Under the pieces are notes generated by a model. It saw nothing but the letters and a program-made list of their open reading frames with translations, ran no database searches and was not told the DNA's origin. The position numbers and the translations under genes were made by a program. Below, piece by piece: positions 33,180 through 42,176 of a stretch of 64,000 nucleotides of DNA. Location of the stretch: contig NZ_CATNLY010000052.1 in NCBI RefSeq assembly GCF_950100655.1, positions 1-64,000 on the forward strand, given 5' to 3'. The stretch comes from Pleomorphomonas sp. T1.2MG-36 (GTDB lineage Bacteria; Pseudomonadota; Alphaproteobacteria; Rhizobiales; Pleomorphomonadaceae). Positions within the stretch are counted from its first letter, which is position 1. Every line of letters begins with the position of its first letter.

Positions 33180-34634
33180 ATGCCCCGCGATCTCGTGGCC
33201 GGTATCGACTCGTCGACGCAGTCCAGCACCGTCGTTCTGAGGCGGATCGAGGATGGCGCCGTGGTCGGCGAGGCCCGCAAGCCGCACCCGCCGACGACGC
33301 CGCCCCGCAGCGAGCAGCCGCCGGAAGCCTGGTGGCAGGCGCTCCGCGCCGCCTTCGCCGACCTCGCCGACCTGGTGCCGCGCATCGCGGCCGTGTCGGT
33401 GGGCGGGCAGGGGCATGGCCTCGTCATGCTGGACGAGAACGGCGTCGCCCTGCGCGACGCCAAGCTCTGGAACGACACCGAGGCGGCGCCCGACGCCGCC
33501 CGGCTGCGCGACAGGCTGCCGGCGAAGGCCTGGGCCGAGCGCACCGGCTCGATCCCGGCGCCGGCGCTGACCGTCAGCAAGCTGGCCTGGACCGAGCGCG
33601 TCCATCCCGGCCTCGCCGCCAGGGCGCGGCACATCATGCTGCCGTCCGACTACGTCTTGTTCCGTCTCTCCGGCCGCGCCGCCACCGAGCGGGGCGTGTC
33701 CTCGGGTACCGGCTACTTCGATCCCTTCCGCAACGCCTGGGACTTTGAATTGGCCGAACATGCGGTGCCCGGCATCGACTGGCAGCGCGTGCTGCCCGAC
33801 ATCGTCGGTTCCAGCGAGATTTCCGGCGAAGTGCGGGCCGCTTCGGGCATCGACGGCCTGCTGGGCGCCGCCGTCGCCGCCGGATCGGGCGACAACCAGA
33901 CTGCCGCGCTGGGCATGGGTATCAAGGAGGGCGACCTCGTCATCTCCTTCGGCACCAGCGGCACCATCTACGGCCGCACCTCCGTGGCCATCAAGGACGA
34001 GAGCGGCGCCATCAACGGCTATGCCGACGCCACCGAGGCGTTCCTGCCGATGGTGACGACACTGAATTCGGCCAAGGTCACCGATGCCTTCCGCCGCATT
34101 CTCGGCGTCGGCGTCGAGGCCTTCGACGCCATGGCGCTGGAAACGCCGCCCGGCGCGCGCGGGCTGGTGCTGGTGCCCTATCTCGACGGCGAGAGGACGC
34201 CGGACCTGCCCAACGCCACCGGTTTCCTGAGCGGATTGCGCAGCGACGTCACCCCTGGGCAGATGGCCCGCGCGGCGGTCGAGGGTGTCATCTGCGGTCT
34301 CCTGGAAGGAGGAGATCTGCTGGTGTCCCACGGTCTTCGCCCCGACGGCCGCCTGATCGTCACCGGCGGCGCTTCGCGCTCGCAAGCCTATCGGCAGATC
34401 CTCGCCGACCTGACCGGACGGCCGGTCTGGACCTGCGACCTGCCGGAGGCGGCGGCGGCCGGCGCGGCGGTGCAGGCGGCGGCAGCGGTGACCGGCCGCA
34501 CGGCCTCGGACGTCGCCGAGGCGTGGATGCCGCACTACCAGATCGTCGCCGAGCCGAGGGCCGACGTCGCCGCGGAGGCGGATGGCGTGAGGGAGACCTA
34601 TCGCCGGGCAAGGCGGCTTGCCGAGACGGCTTGA
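33180..34634 (+). CDS. FGGY-family carbohydrate kinase (xylulokinase-like)
   Basis: 484 residues. The N-terminal phosphate loop is AGIDSSTQSSTVVLRR; substrate residues lie in SVGGQGHGLVMLDENG and LWNDTEAAPDAARL. The C-terminal ATP site has SFGTSGTIYGR and LIVTGGASRSQAYRQILADL. FGGY kinases phosphorylate sugars such as xylulose, ribulose or related ketoses. Its position between a sugar-phosphate isomerase and an ABC importer says it traps the imported sugar. The exact substrate cannot be assigned from motifs alone. Confidence 0.87.
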   Translation: MPRDLVAGIDSSTQSSTVVLRRIEDGAVVGEARKPHPPTTPPRSEQPPEAWWQALRAAFADLADLVPRIAAVSVGGQGHGLVMLDENGVALRDAKLWNDTEAAPDAARLRDRLPAKAWAERTGSIPAPALTVSKLAWTERVHPGLAARARHIMLPSDYVLFRLSGRAATERGVSSGTGYFDPFRNAWDFELAEHAVPGIDWQRVLPDIVGSSEISGEVRAASGIDGLLGAAVAAGSGDNQTAALGMGIKEGDLVISFGTSGTIYGRTSVAIKDESGAINGYADATEAFLPMVTTLNSAKVTDAFRRILGVGVEAFDAMALETPPGARGLVLVPYLDGERTPDLPNATGFLSGLRSDVTPGQMARAAVEGVICGLLEGGDLLVSHGLRPDGRLIVTGGASRSQAYRQILADLTGRPVWTCDLPEAAAAGAAVQAAAAVTGRTASDVAEAWMPHYQIVAEPRADVAAEADGVRETYRRARRLAETA

Positions 34635-34651
34635 GCCTTTAGGGAGGAATC

Positions 34652-35674
34652 ATGACCAACGCCACCCAGTCGCCAGCCAAGGCGGCGAACACCATCAGAA
34701 TTCCCGCCGAGGCCGGCATTGCCTTCGTGCTGCTGGTCGTGCTGGCCGGCGGAGCCCTCGCGTCGCCGAATTTCCTGACGTTTTCCAACATCTTCGTGCT
34801 GCTGCTCAACGGCGCGGTGATCGGCTTCCTGTGCCTTGGACAGAGCTTCGTGCTGTTCACCGGCGGCATCGACCTGTCGTGCGGTTCGGTGGTGGCGATG
34901 ACCTGCGTGCTGGCGGCCGTGTTCATGGAAACGCTGGGGCTACCCTGGCAGGTGGCCTCGCTGCTGGTGCTGGCCGTCGGGGCGATGGTCGGCGCGATCA
35001 ACGGCCTGATCATCGACAAGACCGGCGTGCCGCCGTTCATCGTCACCTTCGCCATGATGGGCGTCGCCGCCTCGATCCCGCAGATCATCACCGGCGCCGA
35101 GTCGATCCGCGTGATGCAGTTCGGCTATCGCATGATCGGTCAGGCGCGGTTCTTCGGCATCCCCTTCCCGGTGATCGCACTTGCCATCGCCATCGCCGTC
35201 GCCGCCGTGTTCATCAAGCGATCCGTGACGGGCACGCACATCCTGGCCGTGGGCGGCAATGCCGAGGCGGCGCGGCTGGCCGGCGTCAACACCTCGCGCA
35301 TCACCGTTCTGGTCTACGCCATTGCCGGCTTCTGCGGCGCCTGCGGCGGCCTGATCTACGGCTCGCGCCTGATGACCGGCTACCCGACGGCCGGCCGCGG
35401 CGACGAGCTGTTCTTCTCGATCGCCGGTGCGGTGGTCGGCGGCGTCAGCCTGTTCGGCGGTATCGGCACCATCTACGGCGCCATGATCGGCGCGACGCTG
35501 ATCGCCACCATTTCCAACCTCATGAACGTGCTGAACGTCAACGCCTACTGGCAGCCCCTGGTGATCGGCGTGATCATCCTGGTGGGCGTGACCTTCGACA
35601 CCATGCGGACGTCGAGCCGCCTGTCCCTCTCGTGGGTGAGGCTGCTCAAGGACAAGGTTTCCGGCGGGAAGTGA
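34652..35674 (+). CDS. Sugar ABC transporter permease (RbsC-like)
   Basis: 340 residues and about eight to ten membrane helices. The family markers GQSFVLFTGGIDLSCGSVVA and AVGGNAEAARLAGVNTSRIT (the coupling region with the ATPase) are present. It forms the inner-membrane channel of a CUT2-type monosaccharide importer with the binding protein and double ATPase encoded downstream. The start follows GGGAGGAATC, 17 bp after the kinase stop. Confidence 0.9.
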   Translation: MTNATQSPAKAANTIRIPAEAGIAFVLLVVLAGGALASPNFLTFSNIFVLLLNGAVIGFLCLGQSFVLFTGGIDLSCGSVVAMTCVLAAVFMETLGLPWQVASLLVLAVGAMVGAINGLIIDKTGVPPFIVTFAMMGVAASIPQIITGAESIRVMQFGYRMIGQARFFGIPFPVIALAIAIAVAAVFIKRSVTGTHILAVGGNAEAARLAGVNTSRITVLVYAIAGFCGACGGLIYGSRLMTGYPTAGRGDELFFSIAGAVVGGVSLFGGIGTIYGAMIGATLIATISNLMNVLNVNAYWQPLVIGVIILVGVTFDTMRTSSRLSLSWVRLLKDKVSGGK

Positions 35675-35748
35675 GTTTCCGCCCGAAAGAGACGCCGGGC
35701 GTCGCCCAGCGTGCCATCCAGCCAAAGCATCAAGCTTGGAGGAGTAAG

Positions 35749-36702
35749 ATGAAGGACTTGTGGAGGAATTCCGCCCTGATCGCCGCTGGCGCGTCGATGC
35801 TGTTCGCAGCCTCGGCCTATGCGGCCGACAAGCCGGTGCTGGGCGTTGCCCTGCCCAACCTGACCAACCCCTACTACGTGGCGATGAAGAAGAGCTTCGA
35901 GCAGAACGGGGCCGACCAGGGCTTCGAGGTGCGCGTGCTCATTGCCGACAACGACGAAGCCAAGCAGCTGTCGCAGGTGCAGACCTTCGCGCAGCAGGGC
36001 GTCAGCGCCGTGGCCCTCAACTGCGTGTCGTCGGGGCCGTGCGTCGCCTCGGTGGCCGAGCTGAACCAGGCCAAGATCCCGGTGTTCACCATCAACCTGC
36101 TGCCCGACCCGGAAGGCCTGAAGGCGGAGAACCTCACCGTCGTCCAGGCCGTGCAGACCGACCAGAAGGCCGGCGGCGTCTACATCGGCCAGCAGCTGCT
36201 GAAGGACCTCGGACCGACCGGCAAGGCGGTGATCGGCATCGTCGGCGAGCCGACCTCGGTGTCCGCCAACACCCGCGACGAGGGCTTCAAGGAGGCGCTC
36301 GCGTCCAACCCGAACGTCAGCTTCGTGGCGCTGGTCAACGGCAAGGTGGAAGAGACCACCTCGCTCAAGGTGACCACCGAGATGCTGCAGGGCAACCCGG
36401 ACATCACCGTGGTCTATTCGGACACCGAGCCGGCCGCCCTCGGCGCGATCGCCGCCATCCAGCAGATCGGCCGCGAGGACGTGAAGCTCTACGCCTTCGT
36501 CGACAAGCTCGGCGTCAAGCACATCGAGGACAACTCGATCCTCAAGGCCGGCGCCATCCAGGAGCCCGCCAAGCTCGCGCAGATCCAGGTCGAGAACATC
36601 AAGAAGTACCTGGCCGGCGAGACCCTGGCGCCGGTGATCGACAGCCCGCCGCTGCTCGTCAACAAGGACAATGCGGCGGAGACGGTCGACAAGGCCTACT
36701 GA
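35749..36702 (+). CDS. Periplasmic sugar-binding protein of the ABC transporter
   Basis: 317 residues. The signal peptide cleaves after SAYA (residue 25). The mature protein begins VLGVALPNLTNPYYVAMKKS, the RbsB/xylose-type opening, and later has VAALNCVSSGPC-like, TINLLPDPEGLKAENL and VVYSDTEPAALGAI segments. It has two lobes with a hinge, as in the peripla_BP_4 class. A very strong RBS (GGAGGAG at 35738-35744) suits the high expression expected of a binding protein. A long inverted-repeat element follows the stop immediately and separates it from the ATPase gene. Confidence 0.88.
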   Translation: MKDLWRNSALIAAGASMLFAASAYAADKPVLGVALPNLTNPYYVAMKKSFEQNGADQGFEVRVLIADNDEAKQLSQVQTFAQQGVSAVALNCVSSGPCVASVAELNQAKIPVFTINLLPDPEGLKAENLTVVQAVQTDQKAGGVYIGQQLLKDLGPTGKAVIGIVGEPTSVSANTRDEGFKEALASNPNVSFVALVNGKVEETTSLKVTTEMLQGNPDITVVYSDTEPAALGAIAAIQQIGREDVKLYAFVDKLGVKHIEDNSILKAGAIQEPAKLAQIQVENIKKYLAGETLAPVIDSPPLLVNKDNAAETVDKAY

Positions 36703-36845
36703 GCCGCCTGTCCAGAAATCCTACTGGGGCGGGTATCCAGCTTAGTCTTCTGCGCTTCCGGTGCTCACGAACCTCAAGTTCGCTCCGCTCCGGTTCTCGA
36801 AGCCGTCGCTGGCTCCCGCACCCCAGCGGATTTCAGGCCAGGCTT
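36703..36845. repeat. Element with long inverted ends, copy 2, inside the sugar operon
   Basis: A homologue of 12606-12752, sharing CTTCCGGTGCTCACGAACC, TTCGCTCCGCTCCGGTTCTC and the ends CTACTGGGGC/GCACCCCAGCGGATTTCAGG. It starts right after the binding-protein stop and ends 87 bp before the ATPase gene. A strong stem here could protect or attenuate the transcript between the two genes. Confidence 0.75.
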
Positions 36846-36931
36846 GTAGCGACAATAAAGCATTGAGCCAGCAACGCTGTCGCGCGGACCCGAGAGGCCC
36901 GCGCGACCATTCCCCGAGACAGGAGACGGGC

Positions 36932-38428
36932 ATGGCGGCGACGATCAGCTACAGGGCGGAGGGTATCGTGAAGGCCTTCGCCGGCGTCGTGGTGTTGCAC
37001 GGCGTCGATTTCGAAGTTCGGCCCGGCACCATCCACGGTCTGCTCGGCCACAACGGCGCCGGCAAATCGACGCTGTTGAAGATCCTGGCCGGCGCCCAGC
37101 CGCACGACCGCGGCACGCTGTCGATCGGCGGCGAGGCGCTGTCCTTCGGTTCTCCCCGCGAGGCGCTCGCCAAGGGGATCGGCTGCGTCTACCAGGAGCT
37201 TCGCCTCATTCCCAACCTGACGGTGGCCGAAAACCTGTTTCTCGGCCGCGAGATGATGCGGCGCGGCCTCCGCGATACCGCCGCCATGAACGACTACACG
37301 CGCGATCTTCTGGCGTCCTACGGGTTGAAGATCGACGTGGCCCGGCCGGTCAAGGAGCTGTCCCACCCCGAAAAGCAGCTGATCGAGGTGATCGCCAACC
37401 TCGACGGCAAGGCGCGCTTCCTGTTCCTCGACGAGCCGACCACGGCGCTCGACGGCCGCCAGTCGAAGGAGCTGCTCGACAGCGTCCGCCGCATCGCGGT
37501 CGAGCGCCACATCGGCATCGTCCTGGTCTCCCACAAGCTCGACGAGGTGCTGCCGGTTTCCGACGAGGTCACCGTGCTCTCCGGCGGCCGGGTGGTCTAT
37601 CGCGATCAGGGGGGAGCGGCCAACAAGCAGGCGATCGTCGACGCCATCGTCGGCGATGCCCACGTCCGCTCCGGCCCCAAGGTGGAGCGCCGCGTCACCG
37701 AAGGCGAGGTGATGGTGTCGGTGCGCGGCCTCGCCGGCAAGCGGCTGAAGGGGGCCGACCTCGAGGCCCGCCGGGGCGAGGTGCTCGGCCTCTACGGCCT
37801 CGTCGGCGCCGGCCGTACCCGCTTCCTGCGCACGCTCTACGGCATGGAGCCGGTTCTCTCCGGCACCATCGAACTGGGCGGGCAACCCTACAAGCCGACC
37901 AACGCGGCAGGCGCCATCGCGCGCGGCATCGCCTTCCTGACCGAGGAGCGCAAGATCGACGGGTTCGTGCCGATGATGTCGGCCTGGAAGAACGTCGTTC
38001 TGTCGACGCTTCATCGCTACCGCTCGGGCGGCCTCGTCAACGTGGCGGGCTCGCGCGCCTCGGCCGTGGCAACGCTGGACAGGATCGGCACGCTCGGCCG
38101 GTTCGATGCGCCGGCACGGTCGCTGTCGGGCGGCAACCAGCAGAAGGTGCTGCTCGGCCGCATCATCGAGCAGAACGCCGACGTGGTGCTGCTCGACGAG
38201 CCGACCAAGGGCGTCGACATCGGCGCCAAGGGCGACATCTACGACATCATCCGCCGCCTCGCCGACGAAGGGCGCTGCATCATCGTCGTGTCCAGCGAGG
38301 AGGAGGAACTGATGGAGGTGTGCGACCGCGTCGCCATCTTCCGGCAGGGCCGCTGCGACGGAACGACCCGGCCGATCGGCGAGTGGTCGCTCGGCAAGCT
38401 GCGCGAAGCGGCCTGGGCGCCTGCATGA
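36932..38428 (+). CDS. Sugar ABC transporter ATP-binding protein (two ABC domains, RbsA-like)
   Basis: 498 residues. ABC domain 1 has Walker A GHNGAGKST near residue 42, signature-like ELSHPEKQLIEVI and Walker B RFLFLDEPTTAL. Domain 2 has the degenerate loop GLVGAGRTRFLRTLYG usual for this family, signature SLSGGNQQKVLLGR and Walker B VVLLDEPTKGVD. It is complete compared with RbsA/XylG (about 500). The ATG at 36932 is preceded by AGGAGAC. Longer readings upstream enter the repeat element and are rejected. It overlaps the epimerase gene (ATGA). Confidence 0.9.
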   Translation: MAATISYRAEGIVKAFAGVVVLHGVDFEVRPGTIHGLLGHNGAGKSTLLKILAGAQPHDRGTLSIGGEALSFGSPREALAKGIGCVYQELRLIPNLTVAENLFLGREMMRRGLRDTAAMNDYTRDLLASYGLKIDVARPVKELSHPEKQLIEVIANLDGKARFLFLDEPTTALDGRQSKELLDSVRRIAVERHIGIVLVSHKLDEVLPVSDEVTVLSGGRVVYRDQGGAANKQAIVDAIVGDAHVRSGPKVERRVTEGEVMVSVRGLAGKRLKGADLEARRGEVLGLYGLVGAGRTRFLRTLYGMEPVLSGTIELGGQPYKPTNAAGAIARGIAFLTEERKIDGFVPMMSAWKNVVLSTLHRYRSGGLVNVAGSRASAVATLDRIGTLGRFDAPARSLSGGNQQKVLLGRIIEQNADVVLLDEPTKGVDIGAKGDIYDIIRRLADEGRCIIVVSSEEEELMEVCDRVAIFRQGRCDGTTRPIGEWSLGKLREAAWAPA

Positions 38429-39078
38429 CCGGGCTTTCCGCTTCCCTTTACGCCGCCGATCCCCTGCGCCTCGAGCAGGAGATCGTGGCGGTGGCGCCTT
38501 ATGTCGAGTCCTTCCATCTCGACATCATGGACGGCTTGTTCGCGCCGGAGTACGGCCTCAGCGGCCGGCTGGTGGGCGACGTCCGGCGGGTGACGGACAG
38601 GCCGCTCGACGTGCACCTGATGGTGGCCGATCCGCGCGGCGCCATCGTGCGCTATGCCGAGGCCGGCGTCCGGTCGATCGCCGTTCACATCGAGGGTGGC
38701 AGCGACCTTGTCGAGGCGGCGGCCATCGTTCGCGCCAATGGCGGCCGGCTTATGGCGGCCATCCGGCACACGACGCCCGTCGCCCGCCTTCAGGACGTGG
38801 CGGACACCGTCGACGGCATCCTGTTCATGACGGCGCCGCTCGGCGGAGGGGCGTTCGACCAACATGCGTTTTCCCGCCTCGCCCAGCGGCCCCGGCATCT
38901 GCCGACGACGGTCGATGGCCGCATCGACGCCAGCCACTTCCGGCAACTGACGGACCTCGGCGTCGACCTCGCGGTGATGGGCGCGGCGCTGTTCGCCGAA
39001 GGACGGGCGGCCGAGCTGGCGCGCCAACATGCCGCGGAGCTGGCGGGGCATGGTTCGGCGTCGAAAGCGAGGTCTTGA
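38425..39078 (+). CDS. Ribulose-phosphate 3-epimerase-like enzyme
   Basis: 217 residues with a TIM-barrel plan. GLSASLYAADPLRLEQEIVA, FHLDIMDGLFAPEYGLSG and LDVHLMVADP correspond to the substrate and metal-binding strands of Rpe (xDxMDGxFxPN and HLMV). HIEGGSD holds the second His. Near the C-terminus TVDGRIDASHFRQLTDLGVD replaces the usual VDGG..., and VMGAALF replaces VaGSaiF. The deviations suggest a substrate other than ribulose-5-phosphate, for example an allulose-6-phosphate-type ketose (inference). Start ATG overlaps the ATPase stop. Confidence 0.8.
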   Translation: MTGLSASLYAADPLRLEQEIVAVAPYVESFHLDIMDGLFAPEYGLSGRLVGDVRRVTDRPLDVHLMVADPRGAIVRYAEAGVRSIAVHIEGGSDLVEAAAIVRANGGRLMAAIRHTTPVARLQDVADTVDGILFMTAPLGGGAFDQHAFSRLAQRPRHLPTTVDGRIDASHFRQLTDLGVDLAVMGAALFAEGRAAELARQHAAELAGHGSASKARS

Positions 39079-39104
39079 GGGACACGGGGCTCGGTCCCTT
39101 GCGG

Positions 39105-39386
39105 CTACCGCCTTTTGAAGCCGCTGGCATAGGGATCGGCGTTGTAGGTCGTTGATCCCTTGCCATAGGTGTATTCGGTGACGGAGCCGTAGAGGTTCTC
39201 CTGCGTCTGGGAATAGGGCGCGCCGTTGCGATAGGTGGTGTAGCCGAAGCCCAGGTTTTTCTCGGTGACGTAGGTGTTGCCGTGGGAATCCGTGCGGCAG
39301 GGGCTGGTGATCAGCGCGCAGTCGGCATGGGCGGGCAGTGAGAGAAGCACCGCCAGTGCGGCAAGCGAAAAAGCCTTTGAAAACAT
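39105..39386 (-). CDS. Small exported protein of unknown function
   Basis: 93 residues. The signal peptide MFSKAFSLAALAVLLSLPAH is cleaved near AHA-DC. The mature part has two Cys (DCALITSPC) and a Tyr/Gly/Thr-rich tail (GFGYTTYRNGAPYSQTQENL) with repeated short beta-like segments. It is on the minus strand, divergent from the large virion gene at 39652. The intergenic region between them contains a LexA box 72 bp upstream of this start, so it may also be SOS-controlled. The family is not recognised. Confidence 0.65.
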   Translation of the reverse strand: MFSKAFSLAALAVLLSLPAHADCALITSPCRTDSHGNTYVTEKNLGFGYTTYRNGAPYSQTQENLYGSVTEYTYGKGSTTYNADPYASGFKRR

Positions 39387-39457
39387 GATGATCGTTCCGT
39401 GGCAGAGAGAGGAAACCTGTCTGTAGCTTGATCTGCTTGCGCAAAGCGTCTTACTGT

Positions 39458-39472
39458 GTTCTTTATATGTTC
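39458..39472. promoter_or_regulatory. LexA (SOS) box 1
   Basis: GTTCTTTATATGTTC exactly fits the alphaproteobacterial LexA operator GTTC-N7-GTTC. It lies between the small exported gene and the 681-residue virion gene, about 180 bp upstream of the latter. Confidence 0.75.
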
Positions 39473-39566
39473 CATTGGTCGCGCAATCAATGGATGTTTT
39501 CTGTGTTGGTGCAATTTTTTGTAGAGATACGGTGAATATCCCGCCTTGATGCCGGGTTCCCCACCC

Positions 39567-39600
39567 CACCACGGAAACCTCAAGTCCTTAGCGTCGGGCC
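39567..39600 (+). promoter_or_regulatory. Conserved 34-bp leader block, copy 1
   Basis: A block beginning CACCACGGAAACC and ending CTTAGCGTCGGGCC that is repeated at 42331-42364 with five mismatches. Both copies lie downstream of a LexA box and within about 50 bp of a large virion gene start. Its role (promoter element or transcript structure) is unknown. Confidence 0.5.
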
Positions 39601-39651
39601 GACAGCGTCGGACCGCCAAGCGTCCTGGCGCGCAAGCGACATGAGGACAAG

Positions 39652-41697
39652 ATGCCCGTTGTGCCGACCTATGAAGACCGGGGCATCCGCCTCGACCCCG
39701 GCCTCAACTTCCGCGACAACACCCACGCCACGCCGGAGATGTTCGGCTCGCAGGTGGGGGAGGGGCTGATGAAGGCCGGGCAGGGCCTCACCAGTCTGGG
39801 CGGAGCGGTGGCCGAGGTTGAGGATCTCGACGCGACCAACGCGGCGAAGGACAAAAGCAGCAATTTCATCAGCCAAGTCAACGAGCGCACCTATGGCGAG
39901 AACGGCTACCTGAGCACGAGCGGTCGAGCCAGCGTGGAGGGGCGCAAGGGATTCCTGGCGGACATCACGCGAATGGCGAAAGAGGGGGCCAAAGGGCTGT
40001 CGCCGCTTGCCGAGAGGCGGTATTGGGACGCGGTCTATGTCGTCATCGGCGATGTAACGAAGGAAGCCAATCGCCACGAGATGGCGCAGCGGTCGGTGTG
40101 GAGGGCGACGGCCGACAACAACCGCACCGCCGTGCTCTCCGAAAGCGCCATCGCCAAGCCGGAAGGAAGCGAGGGGGTGCCGCTGATGGTCGCCGCCGCC
40201 GTGGCTCAAAACGACCAGGCGGCGCGAGATCAGGGAATGCCCGATCAGAAGCGCGTGGAGGGAAATGCCCAGGTCGCTGCCGACATTACCGTGGCGCGGT
40301 TGGGCAAGGTAGCCGAGAGCGACCCCAAGGGCGCGCTGACCAAGCTCGAACTGGTAAAAGGTATTCTTCCGAAAGAGGTCTATGACAGGCTGCAGCTTAG
40401 CTTCGGCAAGGCGGCCGGCGACGAGGAAACGCGGCAGGGGGCGCTGGCTTTCGCGGCTGGAACACGCAAGCCGCTTGCCGCCGACGGGGTGCCCTTCGAG
40501 CCTGACGTCGGCACCGGGCCGACCGCGGAGAGAACGGCGCTGCTCGATCGCGCCAAGGTGGCCGATGCCGCTGCCGTTCTCAAGCTCGACGGTCCCTTTG
40601 CCATCAACCTCTCCGCCATGATGGAGGATGCGCCGGCTGGCGCGGGCCTCGGCATCGCCTTTCGCAAGGGCAGCGACGACACGGAGGGACGGTCGGTCGA
40701 ATTGACTTACAATGGCGACCGCCTCGACAAGGCGCCGGACGAGGTGCAGGCGTGGGCGCGGCGCAACGCCGGCCGCTATGGCCTCACCATGCCGGTTGGC
40801 GGGGCAGTTGGCGTTGTGACGGCGGTGTCCGACGCGGTGGCGGCGCGGGCGCTGCGGCCGTCATTGGCGGCCATCGACAAGCATCTCCAGTCCATCGACG
40901 ATCCGCGCCGGCGGGAGATTGCCAAGCAGGCCATCGCCACCTCGCTGGATCTCGAAAGCCAGCAGGAGCGAGAGCGGCAGCGGCAGGCCAAGGCCACGCT
41001 GTGGCAGCAGGTGGAGGCCGGCACGCCGCCCGATGCGCTGCCCTATACCCTCCGTCAGGCGGTCGGCGACCAGGCCATGACGGTGGCGCGCAACTACATC
41101 GGCAAGAAGCAGGCCGGGCCGATCGTCACCGACGACATGCTGCTGGCCGACATGCGGCTGTTCTCGGCCGAGCGGCCGGAGGACTTCGCGCTGGTCGACC
41201 TCAACGACTATCGCGACCGGCTGGAGGACTCCGACCTCAAGGCGCTGGCCGAGACGCAGGCGGCGATCGGCCGCGACGGGCGCAAGGCGCGCGACCAGGG
41301 CGCCGAGCTGAAGGACGCCTTCGACATGGCGAAGGCGCGCCTGGAGGACGCCGGCGCGATCCTGCCGGGCGAGGAGAACAGCGGCCAGCGGCGCCAGCTG
41401 CTGGCCGAAGTGCAGAACGCCGTCTATACCGGCCTTGCCGACTTCCGGGCGAAGAACCCCGGCATCAAGCCGGCGCCGGCCGACGTCCGCAAGATGATCG
41501 ACAAGTTCCTCCTGCCCTACTACGTGCCGCTGCCGGACCCGAGGCGCGAGAGGCCCGTAGCCGTCAAACTCTCCGACATCTCGCCCGACCTGCGCAGGAG
41601 CATCACCCGCCAGCTCGCCACCGAGTATGGCCGCAAGCCGACGGAGGGTGAGGTGGCGCGCGAGTATCAGGCTTTCATGCAGGCGCAATCGAGTTAG
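39652..41697 (+). CDS. Large internal virion protein (T7 gp15-like position)
   Basis: 681 residues, soluble, alpha-helical and rich in Ala, Asp, Lys and Arg. The N-terminal YEDRGIRLDPGLNFRDNTHA, a hydrophobic-poor LMKAGQGLTSLGGAVAEVED helix and the segment SNFISQVNERTYGENGYLST, then LSPLAERRYWDAV, follow the plan of podovirus core proteins encoded between gp14 and gp16. I see no catalytic motif. GAGGAC precedes the ATG. It is the first phage gene after the 17-kb interruption and is preceded by a LexA box. The exact homology needs a profile search. Confidence 0.6.
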   Translation: MPVVPTYEDRGIRLDPGLNFRDNTHATPEMFGSQVGEGLMKAGQGLTSLGGAVAEVEDLDATNAAKDKSSNFISQVNERTYGENGYLSTSGRASVEGRKGFLADITRMAKEGAKGLSPLAERRYWDAVYVVIGDVTKEANRHEMAQRSVWRATADNNRTAVLSESAIAKPEGSEGVPLMVAAAVAQNDQAARDQGMPDQKRVEGNAQVAADITVARLGKVAESDPKGALTKLELVKGILPKEVYDRLQLSFGKAAGDEETRQGALAFAAGTRKPLAADGVPFEPDVGTGPTAERTALLDRAKVADAAAVLKLDGPFAINLSAMMEDAPAGAGLGIAFRKGSDDTEGRSVELTYNGDRLDKAPDEVQAWARRNAGRYGLTMPVGGAVGVVTAVSDAVAARALRPSLAAIDKHLQSIDDPRRREIAKQAIATSLDLESQQERERQRQAKATLWQQVEAGTPPDALPYTLRQAVGDQAMTVARNYIGKKQAGPIVTDDMLLADMRLFSAERPEDFALVDLNDYRDRLEDSDLKALAETQAAIGRDGRKARDQGAELKDAFDMAKARLEDAGAILPGEENSGQRRQLLAEVQNAVYTGLADFRAKNPGIKPAPADVRKMIDKFLLPYYVPLPDPRRERPVAVKLSDISPDLRRSITRQLATEYGRKPTEGEVAREYQAFMQAQSS

Positions 41698-42035
41698 TAG
41701 GGTGGGTAGACGCCCATTACTTGCAGACGGACATATTGGAATAGCATGGCGCACCAGATCAGGGTGACGACGACTCCCGTGATCAGCCCCGCAGTCGGTG
41801 TCTTGGTCTTCCGCACCATCCTGACGAAGCCAAAGAAGATCATCGCAACCACAAAAGAGGCGATGGCCTCCCCGGTCAACTCTCCGGCCCATCCTGCATA
41901 TGAACCGATACGTATATCTAGCGCATAGCCTTTGTACAGGTCGACTATGAGATTGCCAAAGATCGAAAGGAGAAGCAGAATAGAGACGCACTTTCTAAAG
42001 CCGCCTGTTCTTTCTTCTGGGCTATAGTCTCTCAC
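41694..42035 (-). CDS. Small integral membrane protein between virion genes
   Basis: 113 residues from a GTG start preceded by AAAGGAT. Three membrane helices: SILLLLSIFGNLIVDLYKGY, GEAIASFVVAMIFFGFV, and TGVVVTLIWCAMLFQYV. It is on the minus strand inside the phage block and its C-terminus overlaps the preceding virion gene by 4 bp. The second LexA box is 142 bp upstream of its start. It may be a moron or a small immunity-type protein (inference); no family is recognised. Confidence 0.6.
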   Translation of the reverse strand: MRDYSPEERTGGFRKCVSILLLLSIFGNLIVDLYKGYALDIRIGSYAGWAGELTGEAIASFVVAMIFFGFVRMVRKTKTPTAGLITGVVVTLIWCAMLFQYVRLQVMGVYPPY

Positions 42036-42176
42036 TTCGAATTATCCTTTTATTCGGCGCGTTCTGGCTAAGCTCACGTCGTGAGCCCGCCTCGACGGTT
42101 TGGCCCGGCTTGAATTTCTTCGCCGTCCTTCCTTGCTCCTTGAATTCGCTCGATCTTGCGCAGACCCCTCTACTAC

